Assembly: GCF_019645875.1 (NCBI RefSeq)
Contig: NZ_CP081000.1
Location: 1,612,001-1,676,000 of the forward strand
Source of the DNA: Mycolicibacterium senegalense
GTDB lineage: Bacteria; Actinomycetota; Actinomycetes; Mycobacteriales; Mycobacteriaceae
DNA: 64,000 bases
Direction: 5' to 3'
Positions 54,135 through 62,921 of this stretch are shown piece by piece; position 1 is the stretch's first letter, and each line of letters opens with the position of its first letter. The translations under genes were made by a program, and so were the position numbers. A model generated the notes under the pieces. The model did not search any database and was not told the DNA's origin. It saw only the letters and a program-made list of their open reading frames with translations.

Positions 54135-55040
54135 ATGGAGCTGCGGCAGCTGGAGTACTTTGTGGCCGTCGCAGAAGCGGGCAGCTTCACCAAGGCGGCC
54201 GCACGAATGCACATCGCGCAGTCTGGGGTGAGTGCTCAAATCCTGCTGCTGGAACGCGAACTCGGTCAGCGGCTGTTCGACAGGTCGCGATCACCGGTGC
54301 GGCTCACCAAGGTCGGCACCGCCCTGATGACCCACGCCCGGGCCGCGCTGGCCGCTGTGACCGATGCCAAGCAAGTTGCCGATGAGTACAGCGCCGCGTT
54401 GCGTGGGCATGTCAGCGTCGGCCTCGCGGCATCGTCGTCGCTCGCCTTCGATCTGGTCGACATGCTCGCGGAGTTTCACCGCGAACATCCGATGGTCGAA
54501 ATCGCTCTGCTTGAGGCCAACACCGACGATCTCGTCAACGGTTTGCTCGACGGACGCCATGACATGGCGATCATTTCGCCGCCCGCGACGGCGCCCGCGG
54601 ACCTTCGGCTGCAAGTGGTCGCGGACGAGTCGATTGTCGCGGCGGTGAGTCCGGACCATCCGTTGTCGGAGTACACGAGCGTGTCTCTCGAGGAGTTGAG
54701 TGGCCATCCGCTGATCACGTTTTCGTCGATGATCGGTACCCGCAGCACCATCGACGCCGCCTTCAGCGCCGTCGGGCTTGAACCTCAGGTAGGTATCGAG
54801 GCGAGTGATCCCAACGTGCTTGCCGAACTGGCCAGTGGGGGACTGGGCGTCGCGCTGGTGCCGGAGCCGTACGCGCGGGCCCGCGGCCACAGGCTGCATG
54901 TCATGCCGATCTCCGGCCGGAATCTACGCGGGACTCTCGCGTTGGTGTGGAACAACGCCAGGAAACCGACTGCCAGTGCCGCTCGTTTGATCGACCACGC
55001 CCGGCGGTCGTTGCAGTCAGGTCAGACGCTGTCGCCCTGA
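54135..55040 (+). CDS. LysR-family transcriptional regulator
   Basis: A 301-residue LysR protein. The winged HTH covers residues 1-60 (LRQLEYFVAVAEAGSFTKAAARMHIAQSG in two overlapping parts), and the substrate-binding domain spans about 90-295. A TATCAT hexamer at 54121-54126 lies 8 bases before ATG 54135, so the message may be nearly leaderless. The divergent neighbours (AOC-like protein and FAD oxidase) are its likely targets. The 3' end overlaps the converging membrane coiled-coil gene by 19 bases. Confidence 0.94.
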   Translation: MELRQLEYFVAVAEAGSFTKAAARMHIAQSGVSAQILLLERELGQRLFDRSRSPVRLTKVGTALMTHARAALAAVTDAKQVADEYSAALRGHVSVGLAASSSLAFDLVDMLAEFHREHPMVEIALLEANTDDLVNGLLDGRHDMAIISPPATAPADLRLQVVADESIVAAVSPDHPLSEYTSVSLEELSGHPLITFSSMIGTRSTIDAAFSAVGLEPQVGIEASDPNVLAELASGGLGVALVPEPYARARGHRLHVMPISGRNLRGTLALVWNNARKPTASAARLIDHARRSLQSGQTLSP

Positions 55041-56002
55041 TCCTCGGTGCTCTGCGTGCTTTCCGCGAGCCCGTTTCGCAACAACGACCATGCCAGTCGC
55101 CTCGCCGCAGTGGCCCGCTCCTGCAGCAGCCGCTGGACCGCCGGGATCGGGTTCGGTTCGGGAGTGCGCCCCTCGACCACGTCGGAGTGCACGTCCTCGG
55201 CGACCTGGATCGCCATCAGCACCGCATCGTTGACCCGGTTCAGCGCGTCCTGCAGGCGGTCGTCCTGGCTGAGCAGGTGGGCGTTGTCCAGCTCCACCGA
55301 GACGTCGTTCACCACCTGGCTGATCTGTTCGAAGAGCGCGTTCATCGCGGCTTCGCGCTCGGCACGGTCCGGGTTGCGCAATTGCGTCGCAGCTTCGTTC
55401 CACAGTGTCGCGAGCATCCGGGTGTGCGCGCCGACCGCCCGCGACACCTCGATCATGGCTTGCTTCTGCAGTTGTTCGAGCAGGTTGTTGCGCTCGATCC
55501 GGGCCAGTTCCTGCTGAGCCACCAGCTCGGCGTGGTGCAGTTTCTGCTGGGACTCCATCTGGGCCCGATGCCATTTCTGGTTCAAGGCGATTTCGAGCGC
55601 CGACCGTTCGTCGGCGGCCGCCAGCTCGCGGCGTAGCCGTTCGTCGGCTTGGGCGCGGTCGTAACGGGCCTGACGCTGGATGGTGAGGATCAGCCACATC
55701 GTCACCATCACGACGACGAAGACGACGGCACCGAAGAACCACTCGGCCTTGCTTCCCGACTCTCCCGGGCCGAACACCAAGTATCCGACGATGGCCAGGC
55801 CGACCAGGGCGGCGCACACCAGCCAGCCGATGCTGACCTTGGTGATGCCGGCTTTGGTGTCGATCGACGTGGCGTCGGGGATCCGGTCTGGATGCACTGC
55901 AGCCACCCGCATGGGCTCGGTTGTTTCGCCGATCTCGCTGTAATCCAACGGGGCACCCCCTGAAGGCTCAGCGACCCTAGTCGATTCAGTTAGTCCGGCC
56001 AT
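55022..56002 (-). CDS. Membrane-anchored coiled-coil protein
   Basis: A 326-residue protein of unknown function. Two hydrophobic helices lie near residues 57-78 and 87-108. A long charged, heptad-like stretch follows (about 110-185; ADERLRRELAAADERSALEI and QKLHHAELVAQQELARIER), then a helical C-terminal domain. A GGGAGG precedes ATG 56002. The pattern suggests an inner-membrane hairpin with a cytosolic coiled coil that oligomerises. The 3' end overlaps the LysR gene. No recognised domain is seen. Confidence 0.78.
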   Translation of the reverse strand: MAGLTESTRVAEPSGGAPLDYSEIGETTEPMRVAAVHPDRIPDATSIDTKAGITKVSIGWLVCAALVGLAIVGYLVFGPGESGSKAEWFFGAVVFVVVMVTMWLILTIQRQARYDRAQADERLRRELAAADERSALEIALNQKWHRAQMESQQKLHHAELVAQQELARIERNNLLEQLQKQAMIEVSRAVGAHTRMLATLWNEAATQLRNPDRAEREAAMNALFEQISQVVNDVSVELDNAHLLSQDDRLQDALNRVNDAVLMAIQVAEDVHSDVVEGRTPEPNPIPAVQRLLQERATAARRLAWSLLRNGLAESTQSTEDQGDSV

Positions 56003-56266
56003 GTCGACCTCCCGTCGGCCAAGCCTGCCACCGTGCGGCGTTCAGAGTAAGGCCATCCTCGGCGGCGGATGCTACCGGCCGGTGGCATCGGCATTCGCAT
56101 ACCCTGTTTTTCGCGATTCTTCAAGTGCCCCTAGCGATGACGGACCGCGTCGAAACCGCTAGTGTCATCCCGAGCTCAACCGCGAGCGGCGGCGAATCGG
56201 ACCATCAGACCGAGCAGTCGGCCGTTCACCATGTATCTATTGCACTCGCTGGAGAATTGAGGCCTC

Positions 56267-56839
56267 ATGGGACAAAAAGCGACACTGGAAGGTGATTCGG
56301 CGGTCATCGTCAGTCTGTCGGAAGCGGCGATGCACATGTACTCGGCCGCCATCGACGCACTGCCGTTCCCCGAGGACAAGAAGTTCCACAAGCGCGCCGA
56401 CGTCGTCCTGTCCGGCCTGCGTAAGCTGCGGGCTTCCCTGACCGAGGCGGCCAGCAGCGACCGTCCTTCGCCCGCGGTCATCGTGGCGCTCAGCGGAGTC
56501 CGTCAGCGGTACGACTCCCTGATGGCGCACGCCGCTGCGGCGCCGGGATCCTCTCTGGGGCAGCAGATCTACGTAACGCGTGTCCACGCCAAGCTGTCGG
56601 CCCAGGAAGTCGCCAACGGCGCCGGGCTGCGCGACGGCCTGCTCGACGAGCTCGAAGCCGGCGCAACGCCGACCGATGCCGAGGCGCAGAAGATCCGCGA
56701 CACCATTGCCGCGCTCGGCGGGTTGCCCGGCGACGATCACGGTATCCACGCCGTGCCCAACCCGGTCGACTACGCCTCGGCCGACGATTCCCAGGTCAAC
56801 GGCTGGGAGCCCGTGGTGGTCTCGGAGAACGCCGGCTGA
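56267..56839 (+). CDS. Hypothetical protein with degenerate XRE-like HTH
   Basis: A 190-residue cytosolic protein. The N-terminal half is helical (AVIVSLSEAAMHMYSAAIDA). Residues about 92-145 look like a helix-turn-helix of the XRE type (GQQIYVTRVHAKLSAQEVAN, then GLRDGLLDELEAG), but the usual recognition pattern is weak. The C-terminal 35 residues are acidic and likely disordered. GAGG lies just before ATG 56267. A strong hairpin follows 82 bp after the stop, so it seems monocistronic. DNA binding is possible but not shown. Confidence 0.72.
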   Translation: MGQKATLEGDSAVIVSLSEAAMHMYSAAIDALPFPEDKKFHKRADVVLSGLRKLRASLTEAASSDRPSPAVIVALSGVRQRYDSLMAHAAAAPGSSLGQQIYVTRVHAKLSAQEVANGAGLRDGLLDELEAGATPTDAEAQKIRDTIAALGGLPGDDHGIHAVPNPVDYASADDSQVNGWEPVVVSENAG

Positions 56840-56921
56840 TCGGCCCGTGCGCCGGCGCCTCGGCGGCGTCGGCGCGCAACGTTCATCGGTTAGCTGAGTT
56901 CTACTGCGGCGCACGATGATT

Positions 56922-56952
56922 GAAGCTCCCCAGCAAACTGCTGGGGAGCTTC
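56922..56952 (+). terminator. Hairpin terminator
   Basis: GAAGCTCCCCAGCA and TGCTGGGGAGCTTC form a perfect 14-bp stem with an AAC loop, followed by TCTGTT. It lies between the HTH-like gene and the nitroreductase start at 56983. Confidence 0.8.
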
Positions 56953-56982
56953 TCTGTTGGGTGGCGCGGTAGTCTCGCGGAC

Positions 56983-57636
56983 ATGACAGCCGAACCAGCC
57001 CTGAACCTGACCGTCGACGAGCTCCTCACCACCACCCGCTCGGTGCGCAAACGGCTCGACTTCTCAAAGCCGGTGTCGCGGGAGGTGATCATGGAGTGTC
57101 TCGACCTGGCCCTACAGGCCCCCACAGGGTCGAATGCGCAAGGCTGGCAATGGGTTTTCGTGGAGGATTCGGCAAAGAAGAAGGCGCTGGCCGACATTTA
57201 CCGGGCCAACGCCAACCCGTATCTCGACCAACCGAAGCCGGAGCGCGGGGACATCCGCGATGAGCAGATCGGCGCGGTGATGAGCTCGGCCCGCTACCTG
57301 GCCGACAACTTCGAGAAGGCGCCGGTGCTGATGGTGCCGTGCCTTGAGGGGCGTCCCGACGGTGCGCCCGCCGGGATGAGCGCGTCCTTCTGGGGTTCGC
57401 TGCTGCCCGCGGTGTGGAGCTTCATGCTGGCGCTGCGCTCCCGGGGCCTGGGGTCGGCCTGGACGACCCTGCACCTGCTCGGGGAAGGGGAGAAGCAGGC
57501 CGCCGAACTATTGGGGATCCCGTTCGATCGGTACTCCCAGGCGGGCCTGTTCCCGATCGCCTACACCGTGGGTACCGACTTCAAGAAGGCCAAGCGTCTT
57601 CCGGCCGAGCAGTTCTCGCACTGGGACAGCTGGTGA
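56983..57636 (+). CDS. Nitroreductase family protein
   Basis: A 217-residue FMN-dependent nitroreductase. Seen are TTRSVRKRLDFSKPVSRE (FMN phosphate site), LALQAPTGSNAQGWQWVFV, and a C-terminal LGIPFDRYSQAGLFPIAYTVG. It resembles M. tuberculosis Rv3368c. ATG 56983 is the natural start; the upstream in-frame codons pass through the terminator hairpin and can be ruled out. It converges on the trmL-like gene with a strong hairpin between. Confidence 0.93.
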   Translation: MTAEPALNLTVDELLTTTRSVRKRLDFSKPVSREVIMECLDLALQAPTGSNAQGWQWVFVEDSAKKKALADIYRANANPYLDQPKPERGDIRDEQIGAVMSSARYLADNFEKAPVLMVPCLEGRPDGAPAGMSASFWGSLLPAVWSFMLALRSRGLGSAWTTLHLLGEGEKQAAELLGIPFDRYSQAGLFPIAYTVGTDFKKAKRLPAEQFSHWDSW

Positions 57637-57708
57637 CTCGGGGAGCACTGAGACGGCTGTTGCCCCCGATGTAATTGTGAAGCCGGTGTATGAACTCTCT
57701 GTGAGATT

Positions 57709-57739
57709 CGGGCGTGGGCCGCGGGGCGGCCCACGCCCG
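57709..57739. terminator. Bidirectional hairpin terminator
   Basis: CGGGCGTGGGCCGC and its perfect complement around a GGG loop (14-bp stem). It lies between the converging nitroreductase and trmL-like genes. Confidence 0.8.
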
Positions 57740-57747
57740 AGGCGTAA

Positions 57748-58212
57748 CTAGACCCCGCCGGCGAACCCGTGTTGACGCCACGCCTCATAAGCGGCAACTG
57801 CCGCGGCATTCGACAGATTCAATGACCGTCTGCCGTCGAGCATCGGAATACGCACCTGTGCGGTGATATTCGGGTCGGCCAGAGTGTGCGCGTCCAGGCC
57901 GGTGGGTTCCGGGCCGAACATCAAAACGTCGCCCGGTTGGTAGGCGATGTCCGCGAATGAGGTCGACGCGTGCGCGGTGAACGCGTAAACCCGGGCCGGC
58001 ATCAATGCTCGCCACGCGGCCGCCAGATCGGCGTGCACGGTCACCGATGCCAGGTCGTGGTAGTCGAGGCCGGCGCGGCGCAGCTTGGGCTCGGAAAGGT
58101 CGAAGCCCAACGGCTCGACCAGGTGCAGCTCGCACCCGGTGCCCGCCACCATCCTGATCGCATTGCCGGTGTTGGGTGCGATGCGCGGCGAAAAGAACAA
58201 CACCCGAAACAT
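57748..58212 (-). CDS. trmL: tRNA (cytidine/uridine-2'-O-)-methyltransferase, TrmL-like SPOUT enzyme
   Basis: A 154-residue SPOUT methyltransferase: SAM-dependent 2'-O-methylation of tRNA wobble base 34. It has RIAPNTGNAIRMVAGTGCEL, LMFGPEPTGLDAH (SAM knot) and IPMLDGRRSLNLSNAAAVAAYEAWRQ at the C-terminus, split here as IPMLDGRRSLNLSN and AAAVAAYEAW. ATG 58212 gives the normal MFRVLFFSPRIAPN start; upstream in-frame residues are intergenic. Confidence 0.94.
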   Translation of the reverse strand: MFRVLFFSPRIAPNTGNAIRMVAGTGCELHLVEPLGFDLSEPKLRRAGLDYHDLASVTVHADLAAAWRALMPARVYAFTAHASTSFADIAYQPGDVLMFGPEPTGLDAHTLADPNITAQVRIPMLDGRRSLNLSNAAAVAAYEAWRQHGFAGGV

Positions 58213-58417
58213 CCGACGATGATCGTACGAAGGCCGGTCGCCGGGCCAATCGGGCTGCAAATGCGGGCGAAATCGGCACCCGTAATCGGAACCGCAAATC
58301 GGCACACGATTCGGCAAGGATGGCGCTGTTTGCTCGATTACCACACAACTGCGCTACAGCTCGGTCACGAACTCTGTCTGTTCAGTAAGAATTGTGGAAA
58401 CGCTCGCGGGAGACTGT

Positions 58418-58423
58418 CATACT
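58418..58423 (+). promoter_or_regulatory. Possible -10 element of the mfp operon
   Basis: CATACT in the context TGTCATACTCGTGC is the best -10-like hexamer in the 331-bp region between trmL and mfpE (58213-58543). No convincing -35 is seen. The rest of that region holds only the leader ORF at 58485. Confidence 0.3.
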
Positions 58424-58484
58424 CGTGCAATTGCCAAGGCGTTTGACGCCCGCCCCAGCGTGGGCGGAAACAGCAGGAAGTCTT

Positions 58485-58547
58485 ATGAATCACGCCCCAC
58501 GAGTGAATTGCGGCCACGCAGCCGGTAGTGCGGTTGGGCGCCGATGA
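58485..58547 (+). CDS. 20-codon leader ORF overlapping mfpE
   Basis: ATG 58485, preceded by AGGAAG five bases upstream, opens a 20-residue reading frame beginning MNHAPRVNCGH and ending VGRR. Its TGA (58545-58547) overlaps the ATG of the mfpE gene at 58544 as ATGA. The mfpE start has no good ribosome site of its own, so ribosomes finishing this leader probably re-initiate on mfpE. Too short for a typical enzyme or structural protein; conservation would decide if it is real. Confidence 0.5.
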   Translation: MNHAPRVNCGHAAGSAVGRR

Positions 58548-61522
58548 CTGCCTTTACGCAGCTGAAACAGGCTGACGGCACCCTCGTCGAATTCTCCCCA
58601 GCACCATCGGCTCCGGCCAAGCGCCCCTCGCGTTGGTCGCCGGCCAACTGGCCGGTCACGCGGAAAGTCCTTGCCATCGTCGTCGTGCCGTTGATCCTGG
58701 CGGCCACATTCGGTGGCTTGCGCATCTATGCCAGTGCCAGCGCTGCCGGAGACCTGCGGCTGGCGGCCGACCGCGCCGAGCTGATCCCCGATATCGACAG
58801 CTACATGGCTGCGATGGAGGGCGTGCTGATCGCGGCCACCGAAGGTGGTGACGGGGAGTCGGCCATGTCGACGTTCAAAGAGCGCAAATCCGACCTGCAG
58901 CACCGGGTGGATGCCACTGACCTGCCCGAAGACGTCGATCAGGCGGTGGCCGGCCTGCTCGGTAAGGGCCAGCAACTCGTCGACGCGGTGATGTCCAATT
59001 CGATCGACCTGCGGCAGCGCATTCTCGATTACGGTCCGCTGCTGCTGACCGGCGAAGCCGCCATCACCGGTTCGGTGCACAGCAATCAGCAGTCGGTCCA
59101 GGCCCAGGTGGAGGCACTGGCTCGCGCGGTCGGTGCCCGTGGGCAGATGGCGATCCAGCGGATGCTGGTCATCCGCGGCGGTGATGAGCCGGAGCCGTTG
59201 CTGCGCACCTCGATGATCACGATGGCCGGCACCGAGCCGTCCACGGTCGCGGCGTTGACGAAGGTGCTCGGGGGTGGCTCCGAGGAGGCGGCCACGCTGC
59301 GCGCCGAGATGGTCAAGCGCATGGCGATGATGTCCAATCCCGCTATCCCGCTCGTCGGGAACCCGGACATGCTGGCCTCGCTGGACGCGACCAACAAGAT
59401 CGCCGGGAAGATCATCGAAGACACCACGACGTCGATCCCGGCCGCCGTGGAGGCCCAGGCCGCCGACGCCCGCAACGACGCCATCCGCGACGCCATTCTG
59501 GTGGCGACCGCGATCGTCAGCGCCATGGTCATCGTCTTGCTGGTGGCCCGATCGCTGGTGCGCCCGCTGCGCACGCTGCGTGACAGCGCGCTCAAGGTGG
59601 CCCACCAGGACCTGGCCAAGGAGATCGAACGCGTCCGAGCCGGTGGCGAGCTGGTGCCGGTCAACCCGATCCCGGTGCAAACCACCGAAGAGGTCGGGCA
59701 GGTGGCCCATGCCGTCGACGAACTGCACGAGCAGGCGGTGTTCCTGGCCGGCGAGCAGGCCCAGCTGCAGCTTCAGGTCTCGGACATGTTCGAGACGCTG
59801 TCGCGGCGCAGCCGCTCCCTGGTCGACCAGCAGTTGTCGCTCATCGATCAACTCGAGCGCAACGAGGACGACCCGGAACGTCTGGAGAGCCTCTTCCGGC
59901 TCGACCACCTGGCTGCCCGCATGCGCCGGAACGGCGCGAACCTGCTGGTGCTGTCCGGTTCCAAGCTCGCCCGCGAGCACAGCCGGCCGGTGCCGCTGGC
60001 GACGGTGATCAACGCCGCCGCCTCGGAAGTCGAGGATTACACCCGCGTCGTCACCGCGTCGGTGGCCGACGTGGAGATCACCGGCGCCGCAGCCGGTGAC
60101 CTGATCCACCTGCTGGCCGAGCTGCTCGACAACGCCCTGCGCTATTCGCCACCGATCTCGCAGGTGCGGGTATCGGCTGTGCATGCGGCCAAGGGCGCGT
60201 TGGTGATCGAGGTCAGTGACGTCGGCCTGGGCATGACCGAGGCCGACCTGCGGGTCGCCAACACCCGTCTGCAGTCCGGCGGTGAGGTCAACCCCTACAC
60301 CGCGCGTCACATGGGTCTGTTCGTGGTCGGGCGGCTGGCCACTCAGCACGGCCTGGTGGTGCGGCTTCGCAGCACCGTCGCCGAAGAACCGAGCTCAGGC
60401 ACCACGGCTGGGGTGTACATCCCGGCCGCGCTGCTGGCCCGCGACGGGGGCGACCCGGTCGACGAGCTGCCCTACGGCAGGCCCGTCGACGCCCACGCCG
60501 GGATTTCGACTGTGCTGTCGTTGGATTCCGATCCGGCCGACGCTTCGGGGTTCGGCTCCGAATCGGCCGAGCCCCACGTCAACGGCGCGGAGGTGCCGTT
60601 CGACCTGCTGCCGCAGCGCAGCCCCGGCGCCAGCGGGATCTCGGAGCTGCCGGGCACCCTCGCCCCGCAACCGGAACCGGAACCGGAAGCCGAGGCGCCG
60701 GTCGAGGAACCTGAGGACGAGCCGGTCAGCGAGTGGCCACAGCAATGGCCGGTGCATACCGAAGAGAGTGCTGCGCTGGCCAAGGGCGAAGTCAAGGGTG
60801 AGGCCGGCCCGCCGGCCGCTGACGCGGACGACGCGGAGGCCGGACGGCAGACCCCCACCAACACCTCGTCGTTCTTCGCGTCCCGCGGGCAGGCCGCCGC
60901 CTACGGCGTCAACGGTGTCAACGGGGCCGACGACCTCAACGGCCACAGTGCCTTGAACGGTGTCAACGGACACAGCGGCCTGAACGGAGTCAACGGTCTG
61001 AACGGTGCGGCTCATCAAGCCGCGCCGGAACCTGAGGCGCCCGTCGAGCCCGCAGCCCAGACCGAAAGTCCCGACGTTCAGGGCGACTCGATCTATCAGT
61101 CGATGGTCTCGGAATTCGAGATCGACCCGACGACCCACGTGCGCAGCGCCGACCTGGACTGGAAGACGGTCTGGGAGAAGGGCTGGTCGGTGGCCGCCGC
61201 CGCGCAGGATGCGCCCGTCGAGCAGCACACCGAGGAGGGGCTGCCCATGCGTACGCCGGGCGCTCGCCTGGTGCCCGGCGGCGTGGCCGCAGCCGTGGGA
61301 GCCGGCGGCGAGTCCAACGGCCGTCACCGCAACGGTGGAGTACACCGTAACGACGACAGCTTCGAGACGGTAGCATCGGCAGACGAACCTGACAGCGGCA
61401 TGTTCGGGGCGTTCAAACCGCGTGATCCCGAGGCTGTCCGTACGAGCACCAGCAACCTTTTCGGAGGCGTGCACGCCGGTCGGTCGCATGCCCGTGAGAC
61501 CAGAGGAACCGATAACGAATGA
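58544..61522 (+). CDS. mfpE: MfpE/CvnA-type membrane sensor kinase-like protein
   Basis: A 992-residue sensor. It has TM1 near residues 43-65, an outside helical sensing domain of the nitrate/sulphonate (NIT) type to about 315, TM2 near 318-338, HAMP, a dimerisation helix with [18 protein letters not shown], then an HATPase domain with N-box [14 protein letters not shown] and G-box [10 protein letters not shown]. From about 645 the protein is a long Pro/Glu/Asn-rich tail, including Asn-Gly repeats near 788-822. It matches the first gene (CvnA) of actinobacterial conservons and the mycobacterial mfpE. It is co-translated with mfpD by ATGA. Confidence 0.92.
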   Translation: MTAFTQLKQADGTLVEFSPAPSAPAKRPSRWSPANWPVTRKVLAIVVVPLILAATFGGLRIYASASAAGDLRLAADRAELIPDIDSYMAAMEGVLIAATEGGDGESAMSTFKERKSDLQHRVDATDLPEDVDQAVAGLLGKGQQLVDAVMSNSIDLRQRILDYGPLLLTGEAAITGSVHSNQQSVQAQVEALARAVGARGQMAIQRMLVIRGGDEPEPLLRTSMITMAGTEPSTVAALTKVLGGGSEEAATLRAEMVKRMAMMSNPAIPLVGNPDMLASLDATNKIAGKIIEDTTTSIPAAVEAQAADARNDAIRDAILVATAIVSAMVIVLLVARSLVRPLRTLRDSALKVAHQDLAKEIERVRAGGELVPVNPIPVQTTEEVGQVAHAVDELHEQAVFLAGEQAQLQLQVSDMFETLSRRSRSLVDQQLSLIDQLERNEDDPERLESLFRLDHLAARMRRNGANLLVLSGSKLAREHSRPVPLATVINAAASEVEDYTRVVTASVADVEITGAAAGDLIHLLAELLDNALRYSPPISQVRVSAVHAAKGALVIEVSDVGLGMTEADLRVANTRLQSGGEVNPYTARHMGLFVVGRLATQHGLVVRLRSTVAEEPSSGTTAGVYIPAALLARDGGDPVDELPYGRPVDAHAGISTVLSLDSDPADASGFGSESAEPHVNGAEVPFDLLPQRSPGASGISELPGTLAPQPEPEPEAEAPVEEPEDEPVSEWPQQWPVHTEESAALAKGEVKGEAGPPAADADDAEAGRQTPTNTSSFFASRGQAAAYGVNGVNGADDLNGHSALNGVNGHSGLNGVNGLNGAAHQAAPEPEAPVEPAAQTESPDVQGDSIYQSMVSEFEIDPTTHVRSADLDWKTVWEKGWSVAAAAQDAPVEQHTEEGLPMRTPGARLVPGGVAAAVGAGGESNGRHRNGGVHRNDDSFETVASADEPDSGMFGAFKPRDPEAVRTSTSNLFGGVHAGRSHARETRGTDNE
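60907..61010 (+). repeat. Imperfect tandem repeat encoding Asn-Gly-Val/Leu units
   Basis: About 100 bases built of variants of GGCGTCAACGG and CTGAACGG, encoding repeats such as [10 protein letters not shown] and NGVNGLNG in the cytosolic tail of MfpE. Copies differ by synonymous changes and spacers. Likely a flexible linker, prone to length change. Confidence 0.7.
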
Positions 61523-61926
61523 CCCGTCCGACCCAGCGCGACTCCCTGGACTGGCTCGTGTCCAAGTTCGCCCGCGAGGTTTCCGGGGTGTCCCACGCGG
61601 TGCTGGTTTCGGCCGACGGACTGTTGATGGCGGCCAGCGAACACATGCCGGTGGAGCGGGCGGATCAACTCGCCGCGGTCTCCTCCGGCCTGGCCAGCCT
61701 CGCCACGGGCGCATCCCAGTTGTTCAACGGCGGTCACGTGATGCAGTCGGTGGTCGAGATGGAGAACGGCTACCTCCTGCTGATGCGGGTGGGCGACGGC
61801 TCCAACCTGGCTACGCTGACCGCCCCGTCATGTGACATCGGACAGGTCGGCTACGAAATGGCGATCTTGGTCGAGCGGGTCGGCGCGGTGGTGCAGTCGT
61901 CGCGCCGTACGCCGCAGCCCTCCTGA
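61519..61926 (+). CDS. mfpD: MfpD/CvnB roadblock/LC7 protein
   Basis: A 135-residue roadblock/LC7 domain protein: [19 protein letters not shown] and [15 protein letters not shown] open it and [12 protein letters not shown] lies near its end. In conservons this protein, like MglB, acts with the small GTPase as a GAP or scaffold. It overlaps mfpE by 4 bases and precedes the DUF742 gene by 34 bp. Confidence 0.94.
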   Translation: MTRPTQRDSLDWLVSKFAREVSGVSHAVLVSADGLLMAASEHMPVERADQLAAVSSGLASLATGASQLFNGGHVMQSVVEMENGYLLLMRVGDGSNLATLTAPSCDIGQVGYEMAILVERVGAVVQSSRRTPQPS

Positions 61927-61960
61927 GTCCTCTGTCCCCTTCTGCCTTCGCGAGGTGCCT

Positions 61961-62326
61961 GTGGACGAACCAGAACCCACCGATCGACCGAGTTTGGTGC
62001 GGCCGTACACGTTGACGGCCGGCCGTACGGACTCGCGCGTGCACCTTCCGCTGGAAGCGCCGGTGCAAAAAACCGACACGACGCGCGAACCGCGTTGGAC
62101 GGGGCACGATGTGCGCGCGCAGATCGTAGAGTTGTGCACCGGCACCCCTTCGGTTGCCGAGATTGCCGCACATTTATCCCTCCCGCTCGGCGTGGCGCGC
62201 GTGCTGATCGGGGACCTGGTGACGCAGGGTTATCTACGGGTGGAAGCCACCCTCGACGACTCGGCTAGCTTCGACGAACGCCGCGAATTGATTGGAAGGA
62301 CCCTGCGTGGCCTACGAGCACTCTGA
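61961..62326 (+). CDS. mfpC: MfpC/CvnC DUF742 protein
   Basis: A 121-residue DUF742 protein. It has SLVRPYTLTAGRT at the N-terminus and a winged-helix-like C-terminal half (IVELCTGTPSVAEIAAHLSL and LGVARVLIGDLVTQGYLRV). GTG 61961 has GAGG five bases upstream; GTG 61955 overlaps that site. Its 3' end overlaps the GTPase gene by 20 bases. It is the third conservon component; its role is not known in detail. Confidence 0.92.
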   Translation: MDEPEPTDRPSLVRPYTLTAGRTDSRVHLPLEAPVQKTDTTREPRWTGHDVRAQIVELCTGTPSVAEIAAHLSLPLGVARVLIGDLVTQGYLRVEATLDDSASFDERRELIGRTLRGLRAL

Positions 62327-62918
62327 ACCCCGCTCGGCCTCCGGCGGTGGCGCCCCCCGACGTGGGGCCGCCTCGACGAAGATCGTCATCTCAGGCGGGT
62401 TCGGCGCAGGCAAGACGACCTTCGTCGGTGCGGTCTCCGAGATCATGCCGCTGCGCACAGAAGCGTTGGTTACCAACGTGTCTGAGGGCGTCGACGCCCT
62501 GGACGGCACCCCGGACAAGCGCACCACCACGGTCGCGATGGACTTCGGCAGGATCACCCTGGACGAGGACCTGGTGCTCTACCTGTTCGGCACGCCCGGC
62601 CAGCGCCGGTTCTGGTTCATGTGGGACGACCTGGTGCGCGGTGCGATCGGCGCGATCATCCTGGTCGACGTGCGCCGGCTGCAGGACAGCTTCGCCGCGG
62701 TCGACTTCTTCGAGGCCCGCAAGCTGCCGTTCATCGTCGCGGTCAACGAGTTCGACGATGCGCCAAAGCATCCCACTCAGGCCGTGCGCAAGGCGTTGGC
62801 CCTGCCGGAGCACATTCCGGTGGTGGCCGTCGATGCCCGTGACCGCAACTCGGCCAAGGCCGCACTGATCGCGGTCACCGAATACTCGTTGAGCACGCTG
62901 TCCGCGTTGCCCGGCTGA
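62307..62918 (+). CDS. mfpB: MfpB/CvnD small GTPase
   Basis: A 203-residue Ras-like GTPase. G1 is SGGFGAGKTTFVG, G3 is LFGTPGQRRFWF, and G4 is NEFD instead of the usual NKxD. The first 25 residues are Ser/Gly/Arg-rich and flexible. In M. smegmatis MfpB works with MfpA to modulate gyrase and fluoroquinolone susceptibility. GTG 62307 has GGAAGGA upstream. It overlaps mfpC and is followed 3 bp later by mfpA. Confidence 0.95.
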   Translation: MAYEHSEPRSASGGGAPRRGAASTKIVISGGFGAGKTTFVGAVSEIMPLRTEALVTNVSEGVDALDGTPDKRTTTVAMDFGRITLDEDLVLYLFGTPGQRRFWFMWDDLVRGAIGAIILVDVRRLQDSFAAVDFFEARKLPFIVAVNEFDDAPKHPTQAVRKALALPEHIPVVAVDARDRNSAKAALIAVTEYSLSTLSALPG

Positions 62919-62921
62919 GGC

